This document shows, one piece after another, positions 37,345-45,857 of a DNA stretch of 64,000 nt. Each line of letters begins with the position of its first letter. Position 1 is the first letter of the stretch. A program made the position numbers and the translations under genes. The notes beneath the pieces were generated by a model, which was given only the letters and a program-made list of their open reading frames with translations, made no database searches and was not told the origin of the DNA. The DNA is from Novosphingobium sp. IK01 (GTDB lineage Bacteria; Pseudomonadota; Alphaproteobacteria; Sphingomonadales; Sphingomonadaceae): NCBI RefSeq assembly GCF_033242265.1, contig NZ_BTFW01000001.1:2283001-2347000 (forward strand). Direction: 5' to 3'.

Positions 37345-37449
37345 ATACCGCAGGGGGCAGGGCCCCCTGCACCCCATTATCTTTGGATGGGGCAGTGCCA
37401 CTGGCCAGGCCGGGCATGGCAACCGGAAGGGGGCCTTGCCCCCTTCGTC
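37345..37449. repeat. Dispersed repeat, copy A
   Basis: A left hairpin (GCAGGGGGC-AGG-GCCCCCTGC), a 55-base core at 37370-37424 and a right hairpin (GAAGGGGGC-CTT-GCCCCCTTC). The core is identical to copy C at 49 of 55 positions and to copy B at 44 of 55, without gaps (counted by eye). It occupies the space between the convergent dxs and POT transporter genes and may also work as their terminator. Confidence 0.85.
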
Positions 37450-37454
37450 CTTCC

Positions 37455-39254
37455 TCAGCGCACGCCGTGCATCAGTTTCTTGAGCACGCCCGAGAGCGCC
37501 AGCAGGACCACGCCGATCGCCACGGCGATCCAGCCGATCACGGTAAACACGCCGGTATAGGTATCGAGGCTGAGCTTGAGGTTCGTCACCTCGCCGCCCA
37601 CCGTCGCCACGCTGGCAACCTGGGCCACGATCCCGGCCACATATTGCGCCATGGCAATCGACAGGTACCAGACCCCCATCATCAGCCCGACGATCCGCGT
37701 GAGCGAGAGCTTGGTGATCATGCTCATGCCCACCGGCGAGATGCACAGTTCGGCCAGCGAGTGGATCAGGTAGAGCCCGGCCAGCCACCAGATCGAGACC
37801 TTGAAATCCGGCCCGGCAAAGCGCGTCCCCCAGACGAGGAACAGGAAGCCCGCGCCCACGCCCATCAGCGCCACGCCGAACTTGATCGGAATCGAAGGTT
37901 CGAGCCCGCGCGAGGCCAGCTTGCCCCACAAAATCGTCAGCAGCGGCGCCAGCGTGACGATGAACAGCGCGTTGAAGAACTGCATCTGCCCCGCCGACAT
38001 GCTGAACAGGCCGAAGACCGACAGATCGGTGTTGCGGTCGGCAAACAGCGTGAGCGAGGAGCCCGCCTGTTCGAACAGGGTCCAGAACACGGTGTTGAAG
38101 GTGGTCAGGATCATCGCTGCCACCATCATCTGGAATTCGGCGCGGCTGCCACTGCGCCATGCATAGACGAGGATCGCAGGCACCCCGATCAGGAAGCTGG
38201 CGAACAGGATCTTGCCCAGCAGCGGCAACGCGATGACATAAGCCAGGATATTCGATCCGGCTGCCACGGGCCGCGCATCGATCAGGTTCTGGAACAGCAG
38301 GATGACCGCGCCCACGGCGACCAGCGCCCCCAGATAGATCGGGATCGTCAGGTCGCGGCCCTTCTGGACCGGCGGCTCACCATAACCGGCGAGGCGCCCG
38401 CCATCGAACTGGATCAGCGTCCAGGCCACCGCCATGCCGATGGCAGCCAGCAGGAACCCGGCCCACCAGCCGACCGTATCGGCCAGCCACGGACACAACA
38501 GCTGCGAGAACAGCGAGCCCAGGTTGATCCCCATGTAGAAGATCGTGAAGCCCGCATCGCGGCGGCGGTCGCCGGGGGCATAGAGTTCGCCCACCACGGT
38601 CGCCAGATTGGGCTTGAAGAACCCGTTGCCCACCGCAACCAGGCTCAGGCCCAGCAGCATCAGCAGGACATAGGCCGACGAACGCGTGCCCCCGGTGGTG
38701 AACTGGTCGCCGGGCACCGTGCGCGCGACATGCCCGTCGGGCGCGAGCAGGGCCACGCTGCCATCCTCGTTGCCCTTGATCTGCAAACGCTGGCCATGAT
38801 CGACGATATAGCGTTTTTCCAGCCCGCTCGACGTCGGCCGGTCCACCGCGTTCTCGCTGATGACTTCATAGTGCTGCCCGGCAATATCGGCATGGGGCCG
38901 CGCGGTCTGTCCCCCGAAGCAGAGCACGAAATAGCCCAGCGACATCAGGATCGCGCCATACTTGACCGAGCGCTTGGAGCCGAGCACGCGGTCGGCGATC
39001 AGCCCGCCGATCAGCGGGGTGAGATAGACCAGCGCGGCAAAGCCGCCGTAAAGACCATTGGTGGTGGTGTCGCTGAACAGGAAGTGCTTGGTCAGATAGA
39101 GCGTGAGCAGCGCCCGCATGCCATAGAAACCGAAGCGCTCCCACATCTCGGTGGTGAACAGCCGGGCGAGCTGGCGGGGATGACCAAACCAGCCGGTATC
39201 GTTCCAGGAGGCGGGCTGAGGGGCTGAAGAAGGGGGCGTCGTCGCCTCGGTCAT
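37455..39254 (-). CDS. POT/PTR family peptide:proton symporter
   Basis: 599 residues with the 14 or so membrane helices of a bacterial POT transporter. The signature EMWERFGFYGMRALLTLYL at the first helix (ExxERFxYY type) and NGFFKPNLATVVGELY / FTIFYMGINLGS, the PTR2 patterns, are intact. A long insert around 130-180 between helices is periplasmic and variable. It imports di- and tripeptides. A GntR-type regulator gene is divergent 239 bases away. Confidence 0.92.
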   Translation of the reverse strand: MTEATTPPSSAPQPASWNDTGWFGHPRQLARLFTTEMWERFGFYGMRALLTLYLTKHFLFSDTTTNGLYGGFAALVYLTPLIGGLIADRVLGSKRSVKYGAILMSLGYFVLCFGGQTARPHADIAGQHYEVISENAVDRPTSSGLEKRYIVDHGQRLQIKGNEDGSVALLAPDGHVARTVPGDQFTTGGTRSSAYVLLMLLGLSLVAVGNGFFKPNLATVVGELYAPGDRRRDAGFTIFYMGINLGSLFSQLLCPWLADTVGWWAGFLLAAIGMAVAWTLIQFDGGRLAGYGEPPVQKGRDLTIPIYLGALVAVGAVILLFQNLIDARPVAAGSNILAYVIALPLLGKILFASFLIGVPAILVYAWRSGSRAEFQMMVAAMILTTFNTVFWTLFEQAGSSLTLFADRNTDLSVFGLFSMSAGQMQFFNALFIVTLAPLLTILWGKLASRGLEPSIPIKFGVALMGVGAGFLFLVWGTRFAGPDFKVSIWWLAGLYLIHSLAELCISPVGMSMITKLSLTRIVGLMMGVWYLSIAMAQYVAGIVAQVASVATVGGEVTNLKLSLDTYTGVFTVIGWIAVAIGVVLLALSGVLKKLMHGVR

Positions 39255-39469
39255 GCGTGGAAGGGCTCCGCAAGGGCCCGCATGAAATGGTTACGGGCTT
39301 GTTCAGTTTCGGCGGAAACTAACGCGATTGCACGCTTTGGAAAGGCGCTAATTCCGCGGAAGGCAGGCTTTGCAACGAATATTCGCGCCAGCCCCCGCCA
39401 ACTGGGCATTCGTTTCACGCAAGCCCCCTGCATGATTGCAGAAATGAGAAGAGCGTTTGCGCAAGACGG

Positions 39470-39491
39470 GTGTATTATGCCAGCATAACAC
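39470..39491 (+). promoter_or_regulatory. Operator candidate of the GntR regulator
   Basis: GTGTATTATG-CCAG-CATAACAC: TTATG/CATAA pair perfectly around four bases and the GTGT/ACAC ends pair after skipping one A. It ends one base before the GTG start codon, so a bound dimer would block transcription or the ribosome. Autoregulation by the encoded GntR protein is inferred. Confidence 0.55.
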
Positions 39492-39492
39492 C

Positions 39493-39873
39493 GTGTCCGG
39501 TTCCCCGCCCTCCCCGTTTTCACGCTCGCTGGCCGCACGCCTGCACGAGGCCATCGTGGCGGCAATCCTCGCCACGGACCAGCCACCCGAAGATCCTGCA
39601 CAATCCGCGCTGCTGCCTTCGGTCCGGGCCCTGGCCGCGCGCGAGGGCGCCAATCCGCTGACGGTGGCCAAGGCCTATCAGCATTTTCAGGACGAGGGGC
39701 TGGTGGTGGCCCTGCGCGGAATCGGGATGATGGCCCTGCCCGGCGCCGCCCGACGGCTGCGCGAGGCAGAACGCACCCGTTTCCTGACGCAGGAATGGCC
39801 GCAAGTTGCCGCGCGGATGTACCGGCTGGGCCTCACCCTGGCCGATTTACCCGGCATGGATGCTCTGAAATGA
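39493..39873 (+). CDS. GntR-family regulator, YtrA-like
   Basis: 126 residues from the GTG at 39493. A winged helix-turn-helix (SLAARLHEAIVAAILA, then LLPSVRALAAREGANPLTVAKAYQHFQDEGLV) is followed by a short helical tail, the compact YtrA-like layout without a ligand domain. There is no methionine start, and no Shine-Dalgarno before the GTG because the palindromic operator abuts it; a TTG at 39457 is the only other in-frame start. It may be translated as a leaderless mRNA. The divergent POT transporter is its likely target. Confidence 0.8.
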   Translation: MSGSPPSPFSRSLAARLHEAIVAAILATDQPPEDPAQSALLPSVRALAAREGANPLTVAKAYQHFQDEGLVVALRGIGMMALPGAARRLREAERTRFLTQEWPQVAARMYRLGLTLADLPGMDALK

Positions 39874-40052
39874 GATATTGTCTTGTACTTTCGAACTCTT
39901 GGCGCATTATCCGGATGCCTGTATAAGCGTTTGACAAGCTGTACCGCCATATCTGGTCCGGCGCCCATGCAGGCATGTCCGCTTGGGGGGCCTTGCGGAC
40001 AGAAACCATCTTCACAATCGGTGCCGGGGGGCACCCACAGGAGGGGAATGAC

Positions 40053-40334
40053 ATGATCCGATCCGAATTGTTGCAAGCATTGAGCAAGGAAAGCCCCGGT
40101 CTGCGCGCCGAAGAGATCGAGCGCGTGGTCGACGTCTTCTTCGACGAAATCGCCGCGCGTCTGGCCGATGGCGGCCGCGTCGAACTGCGCGGCTTTGGCG
40201 CCTTTTCCACCCGCGAACGCGATGCCCGCAAGGGCCGCAACCCGCGCACCGGCGAATCCGTCGATGTGCCGGGCAAGCGCGTGCCCTATTTCAAGCCGGG
40301 CAAGGAAATGCGGGTCCGCCTGAATGCCGAATAA
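40053..40334 (+). CDS. ihfB: Integration host factor subunit beta
   Basis: 93 residues starting MIRSELLQALS with AGGAGGGG nine bases upstream. The dimerising helices are followed by GGRVELRGFGAFSTRERDAR and the DNA-bending beta arm GRNPRTGESVDVPGKRVPYFKPGKE, where the PGK-VPYF version marks IHF-beta rather than HU. IHF bends DNA by about 160 degrees in recombination, replication and transcription. The alpha subunit gene is not in the window. A strong terminator follows. Confidence 0.95.
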   Translation: MIRSELLQALSKESPGLRAEEIERVVDVFFDEIAARLADGGRVELRGFGAFSTRERDARKGRNPRTGESVDVPGKRVPYFKPGKEMRVRLNAE

Positions 40335-40408
40335 GCACGCCGAATAGGCATCGGGCATGCCGGCCTGTCGCGGAGCAAGGCAGGCCTGCGAAAAAACGAC
40401 ACCAAACC

Positions 40409-40450
40409 AGAAGGCTGGCGCAGGGCATCTGTCTTGCGCCAGCCTTCTTG
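40409..40450 (+). terminator. Terminator of ihfB
   Basis: A perfect 14-bp inverted repeat (AGAAGGCTGGCGCA from 40409 with the arm ending at 40448) around a 12-base loop. The T-tract is short (TTCTTG), but it is the only strong hairpin before the tRNA gene. Confidence 0.7.
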
Positions 40451-40525
40451 CATCCGGGTTTTCCCCTTGGCGGCTGGCTGCCGCGCTTCTATAGCGCCTC
40501 CGCGTCCCGAGCGGCGCATGATCGT

Positions 40526-40611
40526 GCGGGCGTGGCGGAATCGGTAGACGCACCGGACTTAAAATCCGTTGGGCTTTGCTCGTGCCGGTTCAAGTCCGGC
40601 CGCCCGCACCA
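40526..40611 (+). tRNA. tRNA-Leu (anticodon UAA)
   Basis: An 86-base class II tRNA. The acceptor stem GCGGGCG (40526-40532) pairs with 40601-40607, the anticodon stem CCGGA/TCCGT has loop CTTAAAA with anticodon TAA at 40560-40562, a long variable arm follows, and the T arm contains GGTTCAAGTCC. CCA is encoded. The gene stands alone between ihfB and polA; no integrase lies nearby. Confidence 0.97.
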
Positions 40612-40644
40612 TCCTCTTTTTACCGGGAAAGAGGCCACAAAAGG

Positions 40645-40765
40645 GATGACGAAGGGGGCAAGGCCCCCTTCACCCCATTAACTCTGGACAGGACCGCGCC
40701 AGCGGCCACGCCGGACATGGCAACCAACACCAGTTTCCGGGGGTCCGGGGGCGATGGCCCCCGGA
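40645..40765. repeat. Dispersed repeat, copy B
   Basis: Left hairpin GAAGGGGGC-AAG-GCCCCCTTC, core at 40671-40725, then a second hairpin TCCGGGGGC-GATG-GCCCCCGGA at 40744-40765. It differs most from copies A and C. It fills the tRNA-polA gap and lies just past the polA stop. Confidence 0.8.
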
Positions 40766-40790
40766 ATAATCCCCTTATCTTTCGTGTTTT

Positions 40791-43661
40791 TCAGTGTGCA
40801 GCCCCCCAGCTCGGCCCGGTGCCGATCTCGACGCCGAGCGGCACGCTCAGCGTGATCGCGGGCTGCGCGGCCTCAGCCATGACGGCGCGAATGACCGGGG
40901 TTGCCGCCGCAACATCTTCCTCGGGCAGTTCGAACACGAGTTCGTCGTGGACCTGCAACAGCATTTTCACCCGCGAAAGACCCGCTTGCGCGAGCGCGGG
41001 TTCCATGCGGGCCATGGCGCGCTTGATGATGTCGGCACACGTGCCCTGGATCGGCGCGTTGATCGCGGCGCGTTCGCTGCCCTGCCGCTCGGCCTGGGTG
41101 CCCGAGGCGATGCGCGGGAACCACGTCTTGCGCCCGAACAGCGTTTCCGAATAGCCGCGCGCCCGCACGCTTTCGAGGGTGTCGTGGATATAGCGCTGGA
41201 TGCCGGGGAACCGCTCGAAATAGCGGTCGATCATCGCCTGCGCCTCGTCGGCGCTGGTGCCCAGACGCCCGGCCAGACCCCAGCGGCTGATGCCATAGAG
41301 GATGGCGAAGTTGATCGTCTTGGCGCGGCTGCGGGTGTCGCGGGTGACCTCGCCGAACAGTTCCTGCGCCGTGCGCGCGTGGATGTCCTCGCCCTGTTCG
41401 AAGGCCTCCCGCAAGGGGCCGACATCGGCCATGTGCGCGGCCAGACGCAGTTCGATCTGCGAATAGTCGGCGCTCAGCAGGACATGGCCGGGCGCGGCGA
41501 CAAAAGCCTCGCGAATCTGGCGCCCGATCTCGGTGCGGATCGGAATGTTCTGCAAGTTGGGATCGTTCGACGAAAGCCGCCCGGTTTGCGCGCCGACAAG
41601 GCTGTAGCTGGTGTGGACGCGGCCCGTATCCGGGTTGATCGCGGCCTGAAGCGCATCGGTATAGGTGCTCTTGAGCTTGGACAGCTGGCGCCATTCGAGG
41701 ACGAGGGTGGCGACTTCCGCGCCCTGTCCGGCCAGCGTTTCGAGCACGGACTGGTCGGTCGAATACTGGCCGCTCTTGCCCTTCTTGCCGCCCTTGTAGC
41801 CCAGCTTGTCGAACAGGACTTCGCCCAGCTGCTTGGGGCTGCCGATCAGGAAGGGCCCGCCCGCCTTTTCGTGGATCACGGCCTCGAGTCGCGAAATCTC
41901 GGCGGCAAAGCGCGTCGAGAGCGTGGCCAGTTGCTCGCGCTCCACCCGGATGCCCGCGCGCTCCATCCCGGCCACGACCGGCACGAGCGGACGGTCGACG
42001 CGCTGGTAGATGCGCGTGCCGCCCTCGTCCGACAGGCGCTGGGCGAACAGCTGGTGCAGGCGCCAGGTCACTTCGGCGTCCTCGGCGGCATAGCGCGTGG
42101 CATCGGCCAGCGGCACTTGCGCGAACGAGACCTGCTTCTTGCCGGTGCCGCACACGTCCTTGAACAGGATCGTCGTGTGCGACAGATGGCGGCTGGCCAG
42201 TTCATCCATGCCATGCCCGCCCAGGCCCACTTCGCCGCGCCCGGCGTCGAGGCAGAAGCTCATGACCATGGTGTCGTCGATGGGCGCAACGGCAATGCCG
42301 TGGCGGGCCAGCACGGTCAGGTCGTACTTGATGTTCTGCCCGACCTTGAGCACCGCATCGCTTTCGAGCAGCGGCTTGAGCGCGGCGAGCGCTTCCTCGC
42401 GCGGGATCTGCAAGGGCACTTCGGCGAACATGTCGAGGCCATGGTGGCCGAGCGGAATGTAGCAGGCCTCGCCCGCGCCGGTCGACAGGCTGACGCCGAC
42501 CAGATCGGCGCGCATCGAATCGAGCGCGGATGTCTCGGTGTCGATGGCCACGAGTCGCGCCGCCTCTGCGCGGGCGATCCAGGCCTGAAGATCCTCCATC
42601 GTCTGGACGCAGGCATAGGCCTCGCGGTCGATCGCGGGCCAGTCGGGCAGGGGCTGGCGGGTGCTGGCCGGGGCGGGGGCGGAACCGGATTCCCCGCCAC
42701 TATGCTGTTCGCCGCCATGCTGTGCGCCCGCCGAGACGGCCCCGGCCAGGGCCTCGGGGATGTGCAGCGTGGCCGCGCTCGCCAGCTTGCGCTGGAGGCT
42801 GGTGAAGCCATGGGTGGCAAGGAAGGCGCCCAGCGGCTCGGGCGGAATCGGGCCGAGTTCGAAGTCTTCGAGCGGCAGCGGCAGCGCGGCATCTTCCTTG
42901 AGCGCGACGAGCTGGCGCGAAAGACGCGCCATGTCGGCCTGCTCGATCAGGCTTTCGCGCAGCTTGCTCTTCTTCATTTCGGGCGCGGCGGCGAGCGCCT
43001 GTTCCAGCCCGCCATGCTCCTGAATGAGCTTGGTCGCGGTCTTGGGGCCGATTCCGCGAATCCCCGGCACGTTGTCGACCGCATCGCCCATCAGCGCCAG
43101 CACGTCGCCCACCTGTTCGGGCGGCACGCCGAACTTCTCGACCACTTCGGGAATGTCGATTCGCTGGTTCTTCATCGTGTCGAGCATGTCGACATGGCCG
43201 CCGCCGACAGCGCTCGTGCCCACCAGCTGCATCAGGTCCTTGTCCGACGAGACGATCGTCACGTCCCAGCCCCGTGCCGAGGCGGCGCGGGCATAGGAGG
43301 CGATCAGGTCGTCGGCTTCGAGGCCCTCTTCCTCGATGCAGGGCAGACTGAAGGCGCGCGTGGCGTCGCGGATCAGCGGGAACTGCGGGCGCAGATCCTC
43401 GGGCGGGGGCGGACGATTGGCCTTGTACTGGTCGTAGAGCGCGTTGCGGAAGGTGATGGATCCCTTGTCGAGGATCACCGCCAGATGGGTCGGGCCATCG
43501 GCCTTGTGGAGGTCCTCGGCCAGCTTCCAGAGCATCGCGGTATAGCCATAGACCGCCCCCACCGGCACGCCTTCCGGGTTGGTGAGCGGCGGCAGGCGGT
43601 GATAGGCGCGGAAGATATAGGCCGAACCATCGACGAGATAGAGGTGCTTGCGGGATTCCAT
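40791..43661 (-). CDS. polA: DNA polymerase I
   Basis: 956 residues with three domains: 5'-3' exonuclease (from YLVDGSAYIFRAYHRLP), a 3'-5' proofreading domain whose acidic residues look intact (AIDTETSALD, KYDLTVLA, YAAEDAEVT), and the polymerase with motif A DYSQIELR and motif C QVHDELVFE. It fills gaps and removes RNA primers. A Ser/Pro/Gly-rich linker of about 60 residues joins the first two domains. Monocistronic; bounded by repeat copy B and a 411-base promoter-side gap. Confidence 0.97.
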   Translation of the reverse strand: MESRKHLYLVDGSAYIFRAYHRLPPLTNPEGVPVGAVYGYTAMLWKLAEDLHKADGPTHLAVILDKGSITFRNALYDQYKANRPPPPEDLRPQFPLIRDATRAFSLPCIEEEGLEADDLIASYARAASARGWDVTIVSSDKDLMQLVGTSAVGGGHVDMLDTMKNQRIDIPEVVEKFGVPPEQVGDVLALMGDAVDNVPGIRGIGPKTATKLIQEHGGLEQALAAAPEMKKSKLRESLIEQADMARLSRQLVALKEDAALPLPLEDFELGPIPPEPLGAFLATHGFTSLQRKLASAATLHIPEALAGAVSAGAQHGGEQHSGGESGSAPAPASTRQPLPDWPAIDREAYACVQTMEDLQAWIARAEAARLVAIDTETSALDSMRADLVGVSLSTGAGEACYIPLGHHGLDMFAEVPLQIPREEALAALKPLLESDAVLKVGQNIKYDLTVLARHGIAVAPIDDTMVMSFCLDAGRGEVGLGGHGMDELASRHLSHTTILFKDVCGTGKKQVSFAQVPLADATRYAAEDAEVTWRLHQLFAQRLSDEGGTRIYQRVDRPLVPVVAGMERAGIRVEREQLATLSTRFAAEISRLEAVIHEKAGGPFLIGSPKQLGEVLFDKLGYKGGKKGKSGQYSTDQSVLETLAGQGAEVATLVLEWRQLSKLKSTYTDALQAAINPDTGRVHTSYSLVGAQTGRLSSNDPNLQNIPIRTEIGRQIREAFVAAPGHVLLSADYSQIELRLAAHMADVGPLREAFEQGEDIHARTAQELFGEVTRDTRSRAKTINFAILYGISRWGLAGRLGTSADEAQAMIDRYFERFPGIQRYIHDTLESVRARGYSETLFGRKTWFPRIASGTQAERQGSERAAINAPIQGTCADIIKRAMARMEPALAQAGLSRVKMLLQVHDELVFELPEEDVAAATPVIRAVMAEAAQPAITLSVPLGVEIGTGPSWGAAH

Positions 43662-44072
43662 GGGATCAGCCTCTAGCCGCTGGCGCTCTCTCGCGAAAGC
43701 GAACAGACCCGAAAAGTCTGCCCGGACAGGCGCCGTCAGACAGCCCCTCCCGGTAAAACCGCAAATCTCCCCGGCGCTTTGCGTGACTTGCCCGAGAGAA
43801 GGGCACAGTTCCTGAAACGGGACGAAATGCGGTGTACTACGGATGGGGTTTTAACGGCCCATCGCTCCGACAGGGCGCTTGGGCGCAGGCCGGGTCGCGC
43901 AAAAAACCCTTGCCGCTAAGGGCGATAGCGACGGCCCGTCGCATTGCTGTCGTCTTGTGCTTGCAAGCCGATGAATTGCCGATTAATTGGGACGTCGAAG
44001 TCTACCGTGGGAGTAGGCTTTGCGGCGGGTTTTTGCCCGGCGCGGTTCACTTCAATCCAGGGATTGTAACGC
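43662..44072. other. 411-base gap upstream of polA and a small lipoprotein gene
   Basis: Divergent promoter space for polA and the lipoprotein gene. I see no supported gene; an open frame at 43832-44146 lacks coding character and overlaps the lipoprotein gene. Small inverted repeats occur around 43905-43925 (CCCTTGCCGCTAAGGG) and near 44020-44045. No terminator or known riboswitch was recognised. Confidence 0.5.
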
Positions 44073-44270
44073 ATGCGCAAGCTCATCCTCGCCGCTGTCG
44101 CCGGCACCGCCTTCGCCCTCGCCGGCTGCTCGGAAAAGCCGGCTGAAACCGCCACTGAAGCTGCCAGCGAAGCTGTCGACGCTTCGGCCGACGCCTCGGC
44201 TGCTGCCGCTGACGCCAGCGCTTCGGCTTCGGAAGCCGTCGCTGACGCGAGCGCTGCCGCGAAGATGTAA
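44073..44270 (+). CDS. Tiny Ala/Ser-rich lipoprotein
   Basis: 65 residues. A lipoprotein signal ends in ALAG-C19, and the mature 47 residues are almost only Ala, Ser, Asp, Glu and Val in a repeating EAVDASADASA-like pattern, predicted as one long acidic amphipathic helix. The C-terminus is AAAKM. It recalls entericidin- or Lpp-like envelope lipoproteins, but there is no heptad pattern strong enough to claim Lpp. AGGGAT lies eight bases before the ATG. A terminator follows, so it is a single-gene transcript. Confidence 0.8.
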   Translation: MRKLILAAVAGTAFALAGCSEKPAETATEAASEAVDASADASAAAADASASASEAVADASAAAKM

Positions 44271-44301
44271 TCCCAGCCCGCAAGGGCAGGTTACGGATAG
44301 A

Positions 44302-44331
44302 GGGGCGTGGCCACGCGGCCGCGCCCCTTTT
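44302..44331 (+). terminator. Terminator of the tiny lipoprotein gene
   Basis: GGGGCG/CGCCCC stem continued by GGCC/GGCC around an ACGC loop and followed by TTTT, 32 bases after the stop. Confidence 0.85.
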
Positions 44332-44458
44332 CGCATGTGCGTTACCGCATAGGCAGCCCGCATGTGCGAAAGGCTTGCCACTGATTCGGTCACGAGAGGC
44401 CACAGGAAGGCCCTTCCAGCAGCCTGAGAGCCAGCAAGCCCCCTGTGGCGGCCGACAC

Positions 44459-44489
44459 GAAAAAGCCCCGCAAGCAGGGCCTGCGGGGC
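44459..44489 (-). terminator. Terminator of the beta-lactamase-fold gene
   Basis: An 8-bp stem (GCCCCGCA at 44465-44472 with 44482-44489); on the minus strand it is followed by TTTTT. It lies 55 bases after the stop. Confidence 0.85.
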
Positions 44490-44543
44490 AAGAATCGGGA
44501 TAGGCCGGTCTGGCCTCCGGCGCGGGCCGGTCAGCAGTTCATG

Positions 44544-45533
44544 TCAGCGGCGGCGCGCAATCTCGCCAGCCAGCGCACCGTTTTCGAGCGGAGGCAGGAA
44601 CCCCTGATAGAGCGCCGAGGCGATCCGCGCGATCATGCCCGCCTGAACCGTGTGATTTTCAGGGCCCGCCACGAAGATTGCCATCGCCAGATGGCGCCCG
44701 TCGGGCAGTCGCACGATCCCCACGTCGTCGGTCACGCCCGAGAGCGTGCCGGTCTTGTGGGCGAGCAGGACACCGGCCGGAAGCCCGGCCCGGATGCGGT
44801 TGCGCCCGGTGCTGGTGCGGGTCATCGTGTCGAGCAGCACGGCGCGGGCCTGGGGTCCGAGCGCGCCACCACGATCCACCGCCGAAAGCAGCGCGATCAT
44901 CGCGCGCGGGGTGCTCGTGGTGCCCGAATCGATCACGCGGGCCGGGTTGATCCGGCCATCATCGCGAACCAGCGTGGCCATCGTGTGGTCGAGGTGCTGG
45001 CCCGAAATGCCCGCCTGCACGAGGAAGCGGTTCACCGCACCGATTCCGCCAACCGCCGCGATAAGGCCATCGGTAGCGTGGTTGTCGCTGCGGGTGATCG
45101 AGCGTTCGATCAGGGTCTGGGCGGTGAAGACCGGGCCGGGACGGACCATCGCGACCAGATTGTGCCGCCCCGCCGGTTCGGGCACGGGCATCATCATCGG
45201 CAGCGGCTGGTCGAGTCGGTAGCGGCCCTGTTCCACCATCTGGAGGAAGGTGGAAGCCACCGCGACCTTGGCCGTGCTGGCCATCGGGAACGGCATGTCG
45301 CCGTTGATCAGGACTTGCCCGCCACCATCGAGATCCATCGCGGCCACGCCGACACGGCCACGGGCAGCCGCGATGATCGAGGCCACCTTCTGCTGTGTCG
45401 CCAGATCGCGCGGGCTCTGGAGATTGGCCGGAGGCCGGCCTTGCACCGCAGGCGAACTGGCCGCGAGCGCAGGAAAAGCGGCCATTACGGCCACCGCGAG
45501 GCGCCATTTGCGCTTGAATTGAATCCCGACCAT
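44544..45533 (-). CDS. Class A beta-lactamase-fold serine hydrolase
   Basis: 329 residues with an N-terminal signal peptide (cleavage near ALAASSPA). The acylation motifs are complete: S86-T-A-K89, S149-D-N151 and K260-T-G-T263. In the omega loop, where class A enzymes have Glu166-x-x-x-Asn170, this protein reads D192-G-R-I-N196, so Asn is kept but the deacylating Glu is replaced by Asp. It could be a slow beta-lactamase or a housekeeping serine hydrolase. Monocistronic, divergent from the dnaB terminator region; no mobile element is nearby. Confidence 0.85.
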   Translation of the reverse strand: MVGIQFKRKWRLAVAVMAAFPALAASSPAVQGRPPANLQSPRDLATQQKVASIIAAARGRVGVAAMDLDGGGQVLINGDMPFPMASTAKVAVASTFLQMVEQGRYRLDQPLPMMMPVPEPAGRHNLVAMVRPGPVFTAQTLIERSITRSDNHATDGLIAAVGGIGAVNRFLVQAGISGQHLDHTMATLVRDDGRINPARVIDSGTTSTPRAMIALLSAVDRGGALGPQARAVLLDTMTRTSTGRNRIRAGLPAGVLLAHKTGTLSGVTDDVGIVRLPDGRHLAMAIFVAGPENHTVQAGMIARIASALYQGFLPPLENGALAGEIARRR

Positions 45534-45857
45534 CGTGAGGTATTACCCCGACCCATCTTATAATTTCGTTGCGCCAGAATATGCCAATGTGACCTGTGCG
45601 CAAAGGCGGGGAGATCCCGTTTACCCTCCGGTCCGGCGTATGCCAGCGACGCTTCGTCGCAAGTGTAAAATTCGGCTCAAGAATTGCCTTTTTTGCCACA
45701 AAGCCATGATCGCCCCATGGCCTGTCCCTTGCCGGTTGCCGCACGGTCCCGGCAAGACACGGAAGGGGAAGGACAATGTGCCAAAAGAAAGGGGCCCAAA
45801 GGCCCCTTCCCGACGCTTCCGCATGCGCACCAGAGTGGTGAAATCGCCCTTCGGGCT
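45534..45857 (-). other. 324-base gap between dnaB and the beta-lactamase-fold gene
   Basis: Contains the promoter side of the minus-strand hydrolase gene (AT-rich around 45540-45590 and 45660-45705) and the dnaB terminator. No gene is supported here and no AmpR-type regulator is adjacent. Confidence 0.55.
45783..45808 (-). terminator. Terminator of dnaB
   Basis: AAGGGGCC/GGCCCCTT, 8-bp stem with a four-base loop, followed on the minus strand by TTTCTTTTGG, 50 bases after the dnaB stop. Confidence 0.85.

Noticed and set aside
40526..40611. tRNA-Leu as integration site of a mobile element
   Set aside because: No integrase, no direct repeat of the tRNA 3' end and no foreign genes lie on either side.
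40794..43676. 960-residue open frame antisense to polA, and similar long ones over acyl-CoA ligase (13078-15477), dxs (35355-37298), M61 peptidase (3440-5620) and lnt (9483-11651)
   Set aside because: They are shadows caused by high GC. They have no family motifs, start sites or sensible composition, and the opposite strand carries clear genes.
43832..44146. 104-residue open frame upstream of the tiny lipoprotein gene
   Set aside because: It has no ribosome site or family features and runs across the lipoprotein gene start in another frame.
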